Source of the DNA: Selenomonas sp. oral taxon 126
GTDB taxonomy: Bacteria > Bacillota > Negativicutes > Selenomonadales > Selenomonadaceae
Reading direction: 5' to 3'
Length of the DNA: 38,444 nt
NCBI RefSeq assembly: GCF_001683335.1
Contig: NZ_CP016201.1
Coordinates: forward strand, 1,826,256 to 1,864,699
Of this stretch, positions 17,242-26,683 are shown piece after piece. Under the pieces are notes generated by a model. It saw nothing but the letters and a program-made list of their open reading frames with translations, was not told the origin of the DNA and ran no database searches. Position 1 is the first letter of the stretch. Every line of letters starts with the position of its first letter. A program made the position numbers and the translations under genes.

Positions 17242-17284
17242 CTAATCAACCTGTGTATAAGTTATATTTATAGGAGGGATTATT

Positions 17285-18127
17285 TTGCGAGAGCTAAGCG
17301 CAAAAGAAATCACGGAGAACGTCGCCGAGATGTGCAAGGAAGCGGCGTACTATCTCCCGAATGATGTCTACGAGGGGCTCAAAAAGGGGCGAGAGACGGA
17401 GGAGTCACCCGTAGGAAAGGTCGTTTTGGATCAGATCATTCGCAACGCCGAGATCGCGCGCGCAGAGGATCGTCCGTATTGCCAAGATACGGGCATGACC
17501 ATCGTCTTTGTAGAGATCGGGCAGGATCTCCACATCACAGGCGGTCTCCTCGAGGATGCGATCAACGACGGCATTGCGAAGGGCTACACGGAAGGGTACC
17601 TGCGCAAGTCGGTCGTCGCAGAGCCGCTCTTCAACCGCAAGAATACGCAGAACAACACGCCGGGCGTCATCTATACGAAGATCGTCGCGGGCGACAAGCT
17701 GAGCATCACGATTGCACCGAAGGGCTTTGGTTCGGAAAATAAGTCCGGTGTCAAGATGCTCGTTCCTGCGGATGGTGTCGAGGGCGTGAAGAAGGCGGTC
17801 ATGGAGATCGTTCAGCATGCAGGTCCGAATCCGTGCCCGCCCGAGGTGGTCGGCGTCGGCATCGGCGGCACGATGGATCAGGCGGCGCTTCTCTCGAAGA
17901 AGGCGCTCACGCGCTCGATCGATCAGCGCCATCCGATGCCGGAGTATGCAAAGCTCGAGGGTGAGCTCCTCGAGATGATTAACAAGACGGGCATCGGCCC
18001 CCAGCTGGGCGGCACGACAACCGCGCTTGCCGTGAACATTGAGTGGGGCGCGACGCACATCGCGGGTCTCCCCGTTGCGGTGACGATCTGCTGCCATGCA
18101 CTCAGGCATGCGCATCGCGTCCTGTAA
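17285..18127 (+). CDS. Class I fumarate hydratase, alpha subunit
   Basis: N-terminal half of the oxygen-sensitive iron-sulfur fumarase that interconverts malate and fumarate. The 280-residue subunit holds the cluster cysteines: C66 in PYCQDTG, C184 in NPCPPEVVG, and C269/C270 in the C-terminal ICCHALRHAHRVL. Other family marks are GVGIGGTMDQAA and GIGPQLGGTTTALAV. The start codon is TTG, with AGGAGGGA upstream; no ATG fits. The beta subunit follows after 37 nt. With the downstream succinate dehydrogenase/fumarate reductase genes it forms the malate-to-succinate branch used in propionate or succinate fermentation (pathway inference). Confidence 0.95.
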   Translation: MRELSAKEITENVAEMCKEAAYYLPNDVYEGLKKGRETEESPVGKVVLDQIIRNAEIARAEDRPYCQDTGMTIVFVEIGQDLHITGGLLEDAINDGIAKGYTEGYLRKSVVAEPLFNRKNTQNNTPGVIYTKIVAGDKLSITIAPKGFGSENKSGVKMLVPADGVEGVKKAVMEIVQHAGPNPCPPEVVGVGIGGTMDQAALLSKKALTRSIDQRHPMPEYAKLEGELLEMINKTGIGPQLGGTTTALAVNIEWGATHIAGLPVAVTICCHALRHAHRVL

Positions 18128-18164
18128 TTCCTGAGCTGTGTATTATTGTTAGGGAGGAATACTC

Positions 18165-18722
18165 ATGGCGGAAAGTATCCGTATTACGACTCCGTTCACG
18201 GAGGAGATGTCGCGCAAGCTCAAGGCGGGCGACAGCGTTCTTATCACGGGCACGATCATCAGCGCGCGCGATGCGGCACACAAGGCGATGACGGAGGCGC
18301 TTGCAAAGGGCGAGCCGCTGCCGGTTGACTGGCACGACCAGATTGTCTACTACCTTGGCCCTACGCCGGCAAAGCCGGGCGACCCGATCGGCTCGGCAGG
18401 TCCTACGACCTCCGGTCGCATGGATGCCTACACGCCGACGATGCTTGAGCAGGGCATCAAGGGCATGGTGGGAAAGGGCTCGCGTTCGGCTGCTGTCGTG
18501 GAGTCGATGAAGAAGAACGGCGTCACCTATTTTGCCGCTGTCGGCGGCGCTGCGGCGCTCATCGCGAAATCCGTGAAGAAGTACGAAGTGGTGGGCTATC
18601 CCGAGCTTGGCCCCGAGGCTGTTGCAAAGCTGACGGTCGAGGATTTCCCCTGCATCGTTGTGATTGATTCCGAGGGCAACAATTTCTATGAGATGGGGCA
18701 GAAACCCTATCGGAGACTCTAA
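18165..18722 (+). CDS. Class I fumarate hydratase, beta subunit
   Basis: The 185-residue C-terminal partner of the split class I fumarase. It shows ITGTIISARDAAHK near residues 29-42, YYLGPTPAKPG, and GPTTSGRMDAYTP, which bind the substrate carboxylates, and KGSRS. AGGGAGG precedes the ATG. Related two-subunit enzymes include L-tartrate dehydratase, but the adjacent sdhCAB genes favour fumarase. The following 121 nt hold a GC-rich hairpin-like stretch (about 18780-18815) but no gene. Confidence 0.94.
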   Translation: MAESIRITTPFTEEMSRKLKAGDSVLITGTIISARDAAHKAMTEALAKGEPLPVDWHDQIVYYLGPTPAKPGDPIGSAGPTTSGRMDAYTPTMLEQGIKGMVGKGSRSAAVVESMKKNGVTYFAAVGGAAALIAKSVKKYEVVGYPELGPEAVAKLTVEDFPCIVVIDSEGNNFYEMGQKPYRRL

Positions 18723-18843
18723 GACATCCTCATCAGAGTGTTCATGCCGATGGTTTGGCGCATGACAAATCATTCGGGGGCGCTGCTCCGGACGGGGTTC
18801 GGGGCAGCGGCTCCAAAGGTCTACATATTTCAGGAGGTATGAA

Positions 18844-19476
18844 ATGTTCCACACAACCTTTTACATGCGGCGGCTGCATTCATTGGTCGGACTCGTCGTT
18901 GTCGGCGTGTTCCTCTTCGAGCACGTCTTCACGAATTCGACCGTGCTCAGCGGGGCGAAGGCCTTCAATGACGCACTCGCTATGATGGAGCTTATCCCGC
19001 GTCCGGTATTCTACGGACTCGAGATCTTCGCCATCGCAGTACCGCTGCTCTTCCACGCAATCTACGGCATCTACATTGCTGCACAGGCGAAGAACAACCC
19101 CGGCAATTATGGCTACGTTCGCAACTGGCAGTTCGCCCTGCAGCGCTACACGGCATGGCTGCTCATTCCGTTCCTCATCTGGCATGTCGGCTATATGCGC
19201 GTGTGGGAGAAGGGGGTCATGGGAACACATATCAACTATGACCTGCTCTACACCTATTTTGTGACGGGCGACTATGCAATCCTCCACACGGTACTCTACA
19301 CGCTCGGCATGATCGCAGCGATCTTCCACTTCTGCAACGGCATTTCGACGTTCTGCATGACGTGGGGCATTGCCAAGGGACCGCGCGCGCAGTCTGTCAT
19401 CAACGCTTTGTCGATGGGTCTCTGCACGCTGATGAGTCTTGTCACGCTCGCCTTCATGGGCAGCTATTTCATGTAA
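18844..19476 (+). CDS. sdhC: Succinate dehydrogenase/fumarate reductase cytochrome b subunit
   Basis: Membrane anchor with two haems b, 210 residues and five predicted transmembrane helices. Histidines at positions 12, 27, 71, 114 and 162 match the pattern of Bacillus-type diheme SdhC, which reacts with menaquinone. In an anaerobe of this kind the complex most likely runs as fumarate reductase (inference). AGGAGG precedes the start. It is the first gene of sdhCAB and probably continues the fumarase transcript, since no clear promoter or T-tailed terminator was seen between them. Confidence 0.94.
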   Translation: MFHTTFYMRRLHSLVGLVVVGVFLFEHVFTNSTVLSGAKAFNDALAMMELIPRPVFYGLEIFAIAVPLLFHAIYGIYIAAQAKNNPGNYGYVRNWQFALQRYTAWLLIPFLIWHVGYMRVWEKGVMGTHINYDLLYTYFVTGDYAILHTVLYTLGMIAAIFHFCNGISTFCMTWGIAKGPRAQSVINALSMGLCTLMSLVTLAFMGSYFM

Positions 19477-19500
19477 GAAGCGCAGCAAAGGAGAGTCAGA

Positions 19501-21312
19501 ATGGCTAAAGTACCACAGAACAAGGTTATCATCGTTGGCGGCGGTCTTGCGGGACTTCTCGCGACGATGAAGGTCTGCGAGGGCGGCGGTACGGTCGACC
19601 TCTTTTCCTATTGCCCGGTGAAGCGCTCGCACTCGCTCTGCGCACAGGGCGGCATGAATGCCTGTATGGATACGAAGGGCGAGCACGACAGTGTCTACGA
19701 GCACTTTGACGATACGGTCTACGGTGGCGACTTCCTTGCCGATCAGCTCGCGGTCAAGGGCATGGTCGAGGCTGCGCCGAAGCTCGTCAAGATGTTTGAC
19801 CGCATGGGTGTTCCGTTCACGCGCACGGCTGAGGGTGTGCTCGATCTGCGCAACTTCGGCGGACAGAAGAATAAGCGCACGGTGTTTGCAGGCTCCACGA
19901 CCGGTCAGCAGCTCCTCTACGCGCTCGATGAGCAGGTGCGTCGCTGGGAGACCAAGGGTAAGGTTACGAAGTATGAGTTCTGGGAATACATCCGCTCGAT
20001 CAAGAACAAGGACGGCATCGTCCGCGGCATTGTTGCACAGAACATGAACTCGAACGAGATCAAGGCATTCCCGGCAGATGTTGTCATGCTTGCGACGGGC
20101 GGTCCCGGACAGGTCTTCGGACGCTGCACGGCATCCACGATCTGCAACGGTTCGGCTGTTTCGTCCGCATATCAGCAGGGCGCACACATCGGCAACCCCG
20201 AGTTCATTCAGATTCACCCGACGGCAATCCCGGGTTCCGATAAGAACCGTCTCATGTCCGAAGCGTGCCGCGGTGAGGGCGGACGTGTCTGGACGTACAA
20301 GGACGGCGAGCCATGGTACTTCCTCGAGGAGATGTACCCTGCATACGGCAACCTCGTTCCGCGTGACGTTGCCTCCCGCGCGATCTTCAAGGTCTGCGTG
20401 CACATGGGGCTCGGCGTCAACAACGACCGCCGCGTCTACCTCGACCTCTCGCACATCCCGGCAGCCTACCTCGAGCGCAAGCTCGGCGGCATTCTCGAGA
20501 TGTACTCCGAGTTCGTCGGTCAGGATCCGCGCAAGGTTCCGATGGAGATCTTCCCGTCTGTGCACTATTCGATGGGCGGCATCTGGGTTGACCGCAACCA
20601 CCACACGAACATCCCCGGCCTCATGGCAGCGGGTGAGTGCGACCATCAGTATCACGGTGCAAACCGTCTCGGAGCGAACTCGCTTCTCTCGGCGGCATAT
20701 TCCGGCTTCATTGCAGGCCCCGAGGCACTGCGCTGGGCGCGCAGCGGTGAGCTCGGCACGGCGCTCACGGAGGAAGAGCTCGAGGCAGCACGCAAGGAAG
20801 CCGTTGCGGAGTTCGACAAGATCCGCAATATGACGGGTTCTGTCAACGCACATCAGCTCCATCAGGAGATGGGCGAGATCATGTACGACTATGTCTCCAT
20901 TGAGCGTGACAACAAGGGTCTCGACATCTGCCTTGAAAAGCTCAAGGATATCCTCAAGCGCTGGGATGACATTGGTGTGACCGATCACGGCACTTGGGCA
21001 AATCAGGAAGCCATGTTCGTGCGTCAGCTGCGCAATATGATCCTCTATGCAATGGCGGTGACGAAGGCAGCGCGCTGCCGCGATGAGAGCCGCGGTGCAC
21101 ACGCGAAGATCCTTCTCGATGACAAGGGCGAGCGCATGACGGATGAGGCTGGTGAGCTCATGTTCTACGGACGTGACGACGAGCGCTTCATGAAGACCTC
21201 CATCGTGGACTACGATCCGAAGACCGAGGAGCCGATTGTCAGCTACATGGAATTCGAGCATTCACTCATCAAGGCGCGTGCGCGTAACTACGCCGTTGCC
21301 AAGAAGGAGTAA
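19501..21312 (+). CDS. sdhA: Succinate dehydrogenase/fumarate reductase flavoprotein
   Basis: Catalytic subunit of 603 residues. It has the N-terminal FAD-binding GGGLAGLLA, the covalent FAD histidine in KRSHSLCAQGG (H44), substrate-site motifs QIHPTAIPG and EACRGEGGR, the catalytic arginine region RDVASRAIF, and the second FAD contact GECDHQYHGANRLG. The arrangement matches the Bacillus/epsilon-proteobacterial menaquinone enzymes. It lies 24 nt after sdhC with AAAGGAG upstream of the ATG. Confidence 0.97.
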   Translation: MAKVPQNKVIIVGGGLAGLLATMKVCEGGGTVDLFSYCPVKRSHSLCAQGGMNACMDTKGEHDSVYEHFDDTVYGGDFLADQLAVKGMVEAAPKLVKMFDRMGVPFTRTAEGVLDLRNFGGQKNKRTVFAGSTTGQQLLYALDEQVRRWETKGKVTKYEFWEYIRSIKNKDGIVRGIVAQNMNSNEIKAFPADVVMLATGGPGQVFGRCTASTICNGSAVSSAYQQGAHIGNPEFIQIHPTAIPGSDKNRLMSEACRGEGGRVWTYKDGEPWYFLEEMYPAYGNLVPRDVASRAIFKVCVHMGLGVNNDRRVYLDLSHIPAAYLERKLGGILEMYSEFVGQDPRKVPMEIFPSVHYSMGGIWVDRNHHTNIPGLMAAGECDHQYHGANRLGANSLLSAAYSGFIAGPEALRWARSGELGTALTEEELEAARKEAVAEFDKIRNMTGSVNAHQLHQEMGEIMYDYVSIERDNKGLDICLEKLKDILKRWDDIGVTDHGTWANQEAMFVRQLRNMILYAMAVTKAARCRDESRGAHAKILLDDKGERMTDEAGELMFYGRDDERFMKTSIVDYDPKTEEPIVSYMEFEHSLIKARARNYAVAKKE

Positions 21313-21327
21313 GGGAGGATAGAAGTC

Positions 21328-22080
21328 ATGGCAGAACAGAAAAAAGTTCGTTTTATCATCGAGCGTCAGGATGGACCGAACGAGAACCCCTATACGCAGG
21401 AGTTCGAAGTCGACTATCGTCCCGGTCTCAACGTCGTCGCGTCCCTCATGGAGATTCAGAAGAATCCCGTGACGGTTGACGGCAAGCGCGTTCCGCCCCC
21501 GGTCTGGGAGTGCAACTGCCTTGAGAAGGTCTGCGGCGCGTGCATGATGGTCATCAACGGTCGTGCACAGCAGGCGTGTTGCGCGCTGATTGACAACCTC
21601 ACACAGCCGATTCGCGTGCAGCCGGCGCGCACGTTCCCCGTTATCCGTGACCTCCTCATCGACCGCTCGGTCATGTTCGAGAGCCTCAAGCGCATTCATG
21701 GCTGGGTCGAGGTCGACGGCACATGGGGCGTCAAGGATGCGCCTATCCAGAATCCGTACACGGCAGAGACGTGCTATGAGCTGTCGCACTGCATGACCTG
21801 CGGCTGCTGCCTTGAGGCGTGCCCGAACGTCGGACCGCAGTCCGACTTCATCGGCGCGTCACCGACGGCGCAGGCGCTCCTCTTCAACCTCCATCCGCTT
21901 GGAAAGTTCGATGCGCCGAAGCGCCTCAATGCGCTGATGGAGAAGGGCGGCATCACGAGCTGTGGAAACAGTCAGAACTGCGAGCGTGCGTGCCCGAAGG
22001 GCATCAAGCTCACGCAGCATCTTGCCCAGCTGAACCGCGATGTCAACAAGCAGGCACTGCGCAATATGTTTAACCACTAA
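21328..22080 (+). CDS. sdhB: Succinate dehydrogenase/fumarate reductase iron-sulfur subunit
   Basis: Electron-transfer subunit of 250 residues with three clusters. The [2Fe-2S] ligands are in ECNCLEKVCGAC (C64, C69, C72) plus a cysteine in QQACC (84/85). The [4Fe-4S] and [3Fe-4S] sites are in CMTCGCCLEACPNV and CGNSQNCERACPKG. It passes electrons between the flavin and the haems of SdhC. AGGGAGGA precedes the ATG. A strong terminator closes the operon 32 nt after the stop. Confidence 0.97.
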   Translation: MAEQKKVRFIIERQDGPNENPYTQEFEVDYRPGLNVVASLMEIQKNPVTVDGKRVPPPVWECNCLEKVCGACMMVINGRAQQACCALIDNLTQPIRVQPARTFPVIRDLLIDRSVMFESLKRIHGWVEVDGTWGVKDAPIQNPYTAETCYELSHCMTCGCCLEACPNVGPQSDFIGASPTAQALLFNLHPLGKFDAPKRLNALMEKGGITSCGNSQNCERACPKGIKLTQHLAQLNRDVNKQALRNMFNH

Positions 22081-22111
22081 TCTGCATTCCTACAGGAAAG
22101 CGGAGTATACG

Positions 22112-22140
22112 AAGGGGCAGCCCCAACGGGGCTGCCCCTT
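22112..22140 (+). terminator. Terminator of the fum-sdh operon
   Basis: A 13-bp stem (AAGGGGCAGCCCC with its complement) with loop AAC, followed by TTTC. Confidence 0.88.
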
Positions 22141-22165
22141 TCTGTGTGTGTATTTGGATAGAGAA

Positions 22166-22190
22166 GGGGAGACCGCATTGCGGTCTCCCC
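22166..22190 (-). terminator. Terminator of the first chemoreceptor gene
   Basis: A perfect 11-bp stem, GGGGAGACCGC and its complement, with a 3-nt loop, 20 nt past the stop of the leftward chemoreceptor. The T tract on the reverse strand is weak (CCTTCTCTAT). Confidence 0.65.
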
Positions 22191-22209
22191 AAATCGTGCA
22201 AAGAGCTGT

Positions 22210-24171
22210 TTAGAGATGGAATCGTCCCACGAGCTTCTGCAGATCCTGTGCAAGCTGTGCGAGGGTCTGGCTCGCAGCGGCAATCTCCTGCATGGAGGCT
22301 GCCTGCTGCTCGGATACGGCAGAGACGTTTTCAGCCTCCGAACTCACAGCGTTTGAAACCCTCTGTACGGACTCCACGGAGGTAAACATGCGTGCGCTGC
22401 CAGCCTTGATACCCTCAGTGTTCGTGAGGATGGCGTCCACCTTTGCAGACAGTTCCTTGACCTCGACGGCAATGCGGTTGAACTGCTCGCCTGCCTGATT
22501 GACCTGCGTGACCCCCTCGTCGACATGCTCCTTCTGATCCTGCATGACACGGAATGTACTCTCGATGCGGTTCGCATTCTCGGTAATCAGCCCCGTGATC
22601 TCCTGTGCGGCGGTCTCGGACTGCTCGGCGAGCTTTCTGACCTCCTCGGCGACGACGGCAAAGCCGCGTCCCTGCTCGCCCGCACGCGCGGCCTCGATGG
22701 CTGCGTTGAGTGCGAGGAGATTCGTCTGACCTGCGATCTCTGTAATCATCTCGACGATTTCGGAGATGCGCTTCGAGCTTTCATAGAGCGCCGTGACGGC
22801 GGCAGAGACATCGTTTGCCCCCTTACTTAGGGTGTCCATGCCCTTGACGGCGATGCTGAGACCATGCTGTCCTTCTACTGTGGCGCTTTCGGCGCGTTGT
22901 GTCGCTGCAGAGACATCCGTGATCCCGTTTGTAATGTCGTTGATGGCATGGGTGATCCGATCCACCGTCTCGAAGGACTCATCGACCGCCTCACGCTGCT
23001 CGATGGTACTGCCCGTGATCTTGACAATGGCCTCTGCCGCGTGTTGTGCGCCCTGCGCCGACTGATCCGCCGAGGCAGTCAATTCTTCGGAGGCAGCTGC
23101 AAGCTGCTCCGCTGTCTGTGCGGCACTCCGGATGAGATCGCGCAGCCCCTTGACCATGGTAAGGAAGGCGTTGTGCAGATCTCCGATCTCGTCATCACGC
23201 TCCATCTCAGGTGCCTTGACACCGAGATTGCCTTTTGCAATTTCGGATGCCGCCGCTGCCATCACCTCGATCGGCCCGGCGATGGAGCGCGCAATGCTGT
23301 AGAGCAGGACGGAGAGGAGCGCAAGCGAGACAAGAAGCCCGGCAATCATTGCCCATTTCAGCGTGCTTACATCGGCGAGTACCTCATCCTTCGGAACGAA
23401 GAGTACGAGCGACCAGCCGGTGTCACCGACGGGGTGGACAGCATAGTAGTAGTCGACATCCTGATAGCTCGACTCGAAGAAGAGAGGGTCTTTCGAGAGG
23501 AAGAGTTTTGCTGCCTCTTCGCCCTGTGCATGAACATTGTCGTCGATGGTCAGCGCCGAATGATAGATGAAGCGCCCCTGCTCATCCAGCAGGAAGGCTG
23601 CGCCGGTCTCGCGCAACTTGAGAGCTGCCATCTTTTTTTCAATGTCCGCAAAGAGGACATCAATGCCGACGACACCGACGAATTGACCGTTTTCTTTCAT
23701 CGCGCGGCTGAGTGCAACAACCTTCTTGCCGCTGAAGTTATCGATGTAAACTTCTGATATCTGAACGCCGTCGTTTGCGGCAGCGAGCTTGTACCAGCCG
23801 CGTGTCGTGGCATCAAACTCCGTCCTGGGTATGACGCCTTCGCGGCTGAACAGGAAGTCGCGATCCGGAAATCCCATGTAGACCGAGTCTACGTCCGGTC
23901 GTTTTTCAAAATCCCGCGCGATTGCGAGAAAGGTATCGTTGTTCGGGATCGAGGTCGACCATGCCTGACCAAGACCCTCGAGTATGCCACGTTGCTGCTG
24001 TACCATGCTGTTGATCTCCTCCGCATGGTACTCTGCGAGGGCTTTCATCTCGCGCTGGGTCGCTGACTCGATCATCGTGCTTGCCTGCCAATAGGAGAAG
24101 GCTGCCATCGCAATGAAGATCGCGATGAAGGGACTTCCGATCCACAGGAGCATCTTTGACTGTAACTTCAT
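22210..24171 (-). CDS. Methyl-accepting chemotaxis protein, dCache type (first paralogue)
   Basis: Membrane chemoreceptor of 653 residues: transmembrane helix at about 8-28, periplasmic dCache sensor at about 30-270, second helix at 273-295, HAMP, and a cytoplasmic signalling hairpin with the conserved tip [20 protein letters not shown]. The sensor has the residues of the amino-acid-binding dCache_1AA motif: R124, W126, Y127, then Y142 and D144, then D171. Amino acids are therefore the likely ligands (inference from the known motif). AAGGGGATGG precedes the start. No C-terminal NWETF-like tether is present. It is a close paralogue of the next gene, with the same length. Confidence 0.93.
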   Translation of the reverse strand: MKLQSKMLLWIGSPFIAIFIAMAAFSYWQASTMIESATQREMKALAEYHAEEINSMVQQQRGILEGLGQAWSTSIPNNDTFLAIARDFEKRPDVDSVYMGFPDRDFLFSREGVIPRTEFDATTRGWYKLAAANDGVQISEVYIDNFSGKKVVALSRAMKENGQFVGVVGIDVLFADIEKKMAALKLRETGAAFLLDEQGRFIYHSALTIDDNVHAQGEEAAKLFLSKDPLFFESSYQDVDYYYAVHPVGDTGWSLVLFVPKDEVLADVSTLKWAMIAGLLVSLALLSVLLYSIARSIAGPIEVMAAAASEIAKGNLGVKAPEMERDDEIGDLHNAFLTMVKGLRDLIRSAAQTAEQLAAASEELTASADQSAQGAQHAAEAIVKITGSTIEQREAVDESFETVDRITHAINDITNGITDVSAATQRAESATVEGQHGLSIAVKGMDTLSKGANDVSAAVTALYESSKRISEIVEMITEIAGQTNLLALNAAIEAARAGEQGRGFAVVAEEVRKLAEQSETAAQEITGLITENANRIESTFRVMQDQKEHVDEGVTQVNQAGEQFNRIAVEVKELSAKVDAILTNTEGIKAGSARMFTSVESVQRVSNAVSSEAENVSAVSEQQAASMQEIAAASQTLAQLAQDLQKLVGRFHL

Positions 24172-24305
24172 AGCACCATCCCCTTCTTCATGATTTCCAC
24201 AAAATCCTCATTATGTATTATTCGATATAAAAGCATATTTTCCTTTAATGCTCTGTAATAAAACAAAAAGGAAACTTTAATCGTCTAAATCACTATCAAA
24301 TTGGG

Positions 24306-24343
24306 CAAAAAAGAAGATACCGCGTGTTCATACGGTATCTTCT
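24306..24343 (-). terminator. Terminator of the second chemoreceptor gene
   Basis: An 11-bp stem AGAAGATACCG with its complement (24312-24322 with 24333-24343) and, on the reverse strand, TTTTTT after it. It lies beyond the hairpin element, so that element should be part of the mRNA 3' end. The rest of the 24172-24355 spacer is AT-rich upstream DNA of the first chemoreceptor, in which I found no convincing promoter. Confidence 0.85.
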
Positions 24344-24355
24344 AGGAAGTCGCTA

Positions 24356-24523
24356 TTAGGGAAGCACTGATAAATTCAGCACCGCCATCTTGACGCATCT
24401 TTTTTGCCCGCTTTTTGTCGGCAAATCCTCCACAGAGCACCACTCTGCGTCCGGTTTGCCTCCTCAATCGGACGAAAAAAACTACGCCAATCTGACGGAC
24501 TTCATTTTATCAGCGATTCCTTA
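24356..24523 (-). repeat. Dispersed hairpin element, copy 2 (reverse orientation)
   Basis: Reverse complement of the element at 814-983, about 168 bp, ending in TAAGGAATCGCTGATAAA on one side and TTTATCAGTGCTTCCC on the other. The apical stem is CAGAG/CTCTG instead of CATAG/CTATG, a paired change at one position; GGCAAA/TTTGCC is kept. The first three bases of the element are the TAA stop codon of the chemoreceptor gene that starts at 26482. Confidence 0.9.
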
Positions 24524-26482
24524 GAGTTTGAATCCGCCGACAATTCTCTGCAGATCCTGCGCGAGCTGTGCGAGGGTCTGGCTGGATGCTGCGATCTCCT
24601 GCATGGATGCCGCCTGTTCCTCGGAGACAGCGGAGACGTTCTCTGCCTCGCTGTGGACGGCATTTGAGACGCGCTGGACGGATTCGACGGAGCTGACCAT
24701 GCGTGCACTGCCCGCCTTGATGCCCTCCGTACTCTTCAAGATGGCATCGACCTTTTCCGTGAGCTCACTGACGACACCCGCAATGCGGTTGAACTGTTCG
24801 CCTGCCTGATTGACCTGCTTGACGCCCTCGCCGACGTGCTCCTTCTGCTCCTGCATGACCTTGAATGTGTCCTCAATGCGGTTCGCGTTCTCGGTGATGA
24901 GACCCGTGATCTCCTGTGCTGCCGTTTCCGACTGCTCAGCGAGTTTCCTGACCTCCTCGGCAACGACGGCGAAGCCACGTCCCTGTTCGCCCGCGCGCGC
25001 TGCCTCAATGGCTGCATTGAGTGCGAGGAGGTTCGTCTGACCTGCAATCTGCGTGATCATCTCCACGATCTCGGAGATACGCTTGGAACTCTCGTAGAGT
25101 GCTGTGACAGCCTCGGAGACATCCTTTGCACTCTGGTTGAGGACATCCATGCCCTTCACGGCGATGCCGAGTCCCTGCTGTCCCTCGGTTGTTGCTGTTG
25201 AGGCACGGTGGGTGGCGGCGGAGACATCTGAGATGCCCTTCGTGATTTCGCCGATGGCATGCGTGATGCCGTCCACTGTCTTGAAGGACTCGTCAACGAC
25301 CTCATTCTGTTCGATCGTGCTGCCCGTGATCTTGACAATGGCTTCGGCAGCGCTCTGTGCGCCCTGCGCCGACTGATCCGCAGAGGCGGTCAGTTCCTCT
25401 GAGGCAGCGGCAAGCTGCTCGGAGGTCTGCGCAGTCTTTTGAATCAGATCGCGCAGATTGGTGACCATGGTGAGGAGCGCTCTGTGCAGCTGTCCGATCT
25501 CGTCGTCACGCTCCATATCAGGTGGACGCACGGTGAGGTTGCCCTTTGCGACTTCCTGTGCTGCCTCTGCCATTGCCTCAAGCGGCTGGGCAAAGGACTC
25601 TGCAATCTTGTAGAGCAGTCCACCGAGCAGGAGGAGGGAGATGAGGAGTCCTGCGAGCATTGCCCATTTGAGATTGTCCACATCGGCGAGGACTTCGTCC
25701 TTCGGGACGAAGATGACCAGTGACCAGCCGGTATTGCCGACCGGGTGAACGACATAGTAGTTCTCTATGCCCTGCCATGTGTTGGTAAAGAAAATGGGTT
25801 CTTTGGAGAGGAGACGCTGTGCGTCCTCTTCGCCCTGTGCATGCACGTTGTCGTCCATTGTCTGCACCGGATGGGCGATAAACCGTCCCTCTGCATCGAG
25901 CAGGAATGCACCGCCGTGCTCGCCAACTTTCAATGAAACAACTTTCTTTTCAATCTCGTCAAAAGGGATGTCCATGCCGAGGACGGCTTCCCGTCCGTCG
26001 GGCGGTTTGAGGGAACGACTCAGGGCAACGACCTTTTTGCTGTGAAATTTATTGATATAAACTGCGGAAAGCTGCACACCGTCGTTCTGTTTTGCAAGTT
26101 TGTACCAATTGCGCGACGTTGCGTCAAACTCGGATCTTGGGACGATTTTCTCATAGCTGTAGAGGAAGTCGCGGTCAGGAAAGCCCAGATAGATGCCGTC
26201 GATATCGGGGCGGTTGCCGAAGTCTGCGGCGGCGGCAATGAAGTCCGCATCGGTAGGCAGTTGCGTCGACCATACCTGTCCAAGTCCCTCCAGAATGCCC
26301 TCTGGTTCCTCGACCATACGGCTGATTTCCTCGGCATGGTAGGCAGAGAGGGCGCGCATCTCACGCTCTGTTGCGCGTTCGATCATCGAACTTGCCTCCC
26401 AGTAGGAAAATCCTGCCATCGCAAGGAATATGACAATGAGCGGTGTACCAATCCATAGGAGCATCTTGGTTCTTAGTTTCAT
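24521..26482 (-). CDS. Methyl-accepting chemotaxis protein, dCache type (second paralogue)
   Basis: 653 residues with the same layout as the neighbouring receptor: transmembrane helix at about 8-28, dCache sensor, second helix at about 273-295, HAMP, and signalling tip [20 protein letters not shown]. The signalling halves of the two are nearly identical, while the sensors differ more. In the amino-acid motif R124, W126, Y127, Y142 and D171 are kept but position 144 is asparagine, not aspartate, so ligand choice may have changed. GAGGTGAC precedes the ATG. The stop codon is formed by the edge of hairpin element copy 2. A local duplication is the simplest origin of the pair. Confidence 0.93.
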   Translation of the reverse strand: MKLRTKMLLWIGTPLIVIFLAMAGFSYWEASSMIERATEREMRALSAYHAEEISRMVEEPEGILEGLGQVWSTQLPTDADFIAAAADFGNRPDIDGIYLGFPDRDFLYSYEKIVPRSEFDATSRNWYKLAKQNDGVQLSAVYINKFHSKKVVALSRSLKPPDGREAVLGMDIPFDEIEKKVVSLKVGEHGGAFLLDAEGRFIAHPVQTMDDNVHAQGEEDAQRLLSKEPIFFTNTWQGIENYYVVHPVGNTGWSLVIFVPKDEVLADVDNLKWAMLAGLLISLLLLGGLLYKIAESFAQPLEAMAEAAQEVAKGNLTVRPPDMERDDEIGQLHRALLTMVTNLRDLIQKTAQTSEQLAAASEELTASADQSAQGAQSAAEAIVKITGSTIEQNEVVDESFKTVDGITHAIGEITKGISDVSAATHRASTATTEGQQGLGIAVKGMDVLNQSAKDVSEAVTALYESSKRISEIVEMITQIAGQTNLLALNAAIEAARAGEQGRGFAVVAEEVRKLAEQSETAAQEITGLITENANRIEDTFKVMQEQKEHVGEGVKQVNQAGEQFNRIAGVVSELTEKVDAILKSTEGIKAGSARMVSSVESVQRVSNAVHSEAENVSAVSEEQAASMQEIAASSQTLAQLAQDLQRIVGGFKL

Positions 26483-26581
26483 TCCGTCACCTCATTTAAC
26501 TATACGCCATTGGCGCATTAACCGACCGCGTCCATTACAGTGGAAGAAGGACGTTTATTATAATTTAATTCAACAGAATAG

Positions 26582-26622
26582 AAAAAACTCCTCCAAAAGT
26601 CCTAAAAATTTTTGAGGAGTTT
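26582..26622 (-). terminator. Terminator of trpD
   Basis: AAACTCCTC and GAGGAGTTT (26585-26593 and 26614-26622) form the outer stem, with inner A/T pairing; on the reverse strand TTTTTTC follows. It ends leftward transcription from trpD before the chemoreceptor promoter region. Confidence 0.8.
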
Positions 26623-26683
26623 GTAAAAATTATTTTATGATGAGGTCTTCTTCATGCGCGCAGATAGATACAAGTCCCTTTCC

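Larger units (their letters stand above)
16932..17284. other. AT-rich intergenic region before fumarase
   Basis: A 353-bp stretch that is very AT-rich while its neighbours are GC-rich. It holds, from the left: a weak hairpin (16951-16968); two identical A6T4 tracts exactly 11 bp apart (16980-16989 and 16991-17000), which should bend DNA; a 16-bp perfect inverted repeat (17004-17039); about 170 bp without recognisable structure; the fumarase promoter; and a single DnaA-box-like TGTGTATAA at 17252-17260. No credible reading frame was found. Confidence 0.75.

Noticed and set aside
17252-17260. DnaA-box-like TGTGTATAA, possible replication origin in the AT-rich region
   Set aside because: Only one box was seen, with no dnaA, dnaN or parAB genes nearby; an origin is not supported.
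18880-21261. 793-codon open frame antisense to sdhC and sdhA
   Set aside because: A product of strong GC bias at third codon positions of the real genes. The sense genes have complete family motifs and the antisense frame has none.
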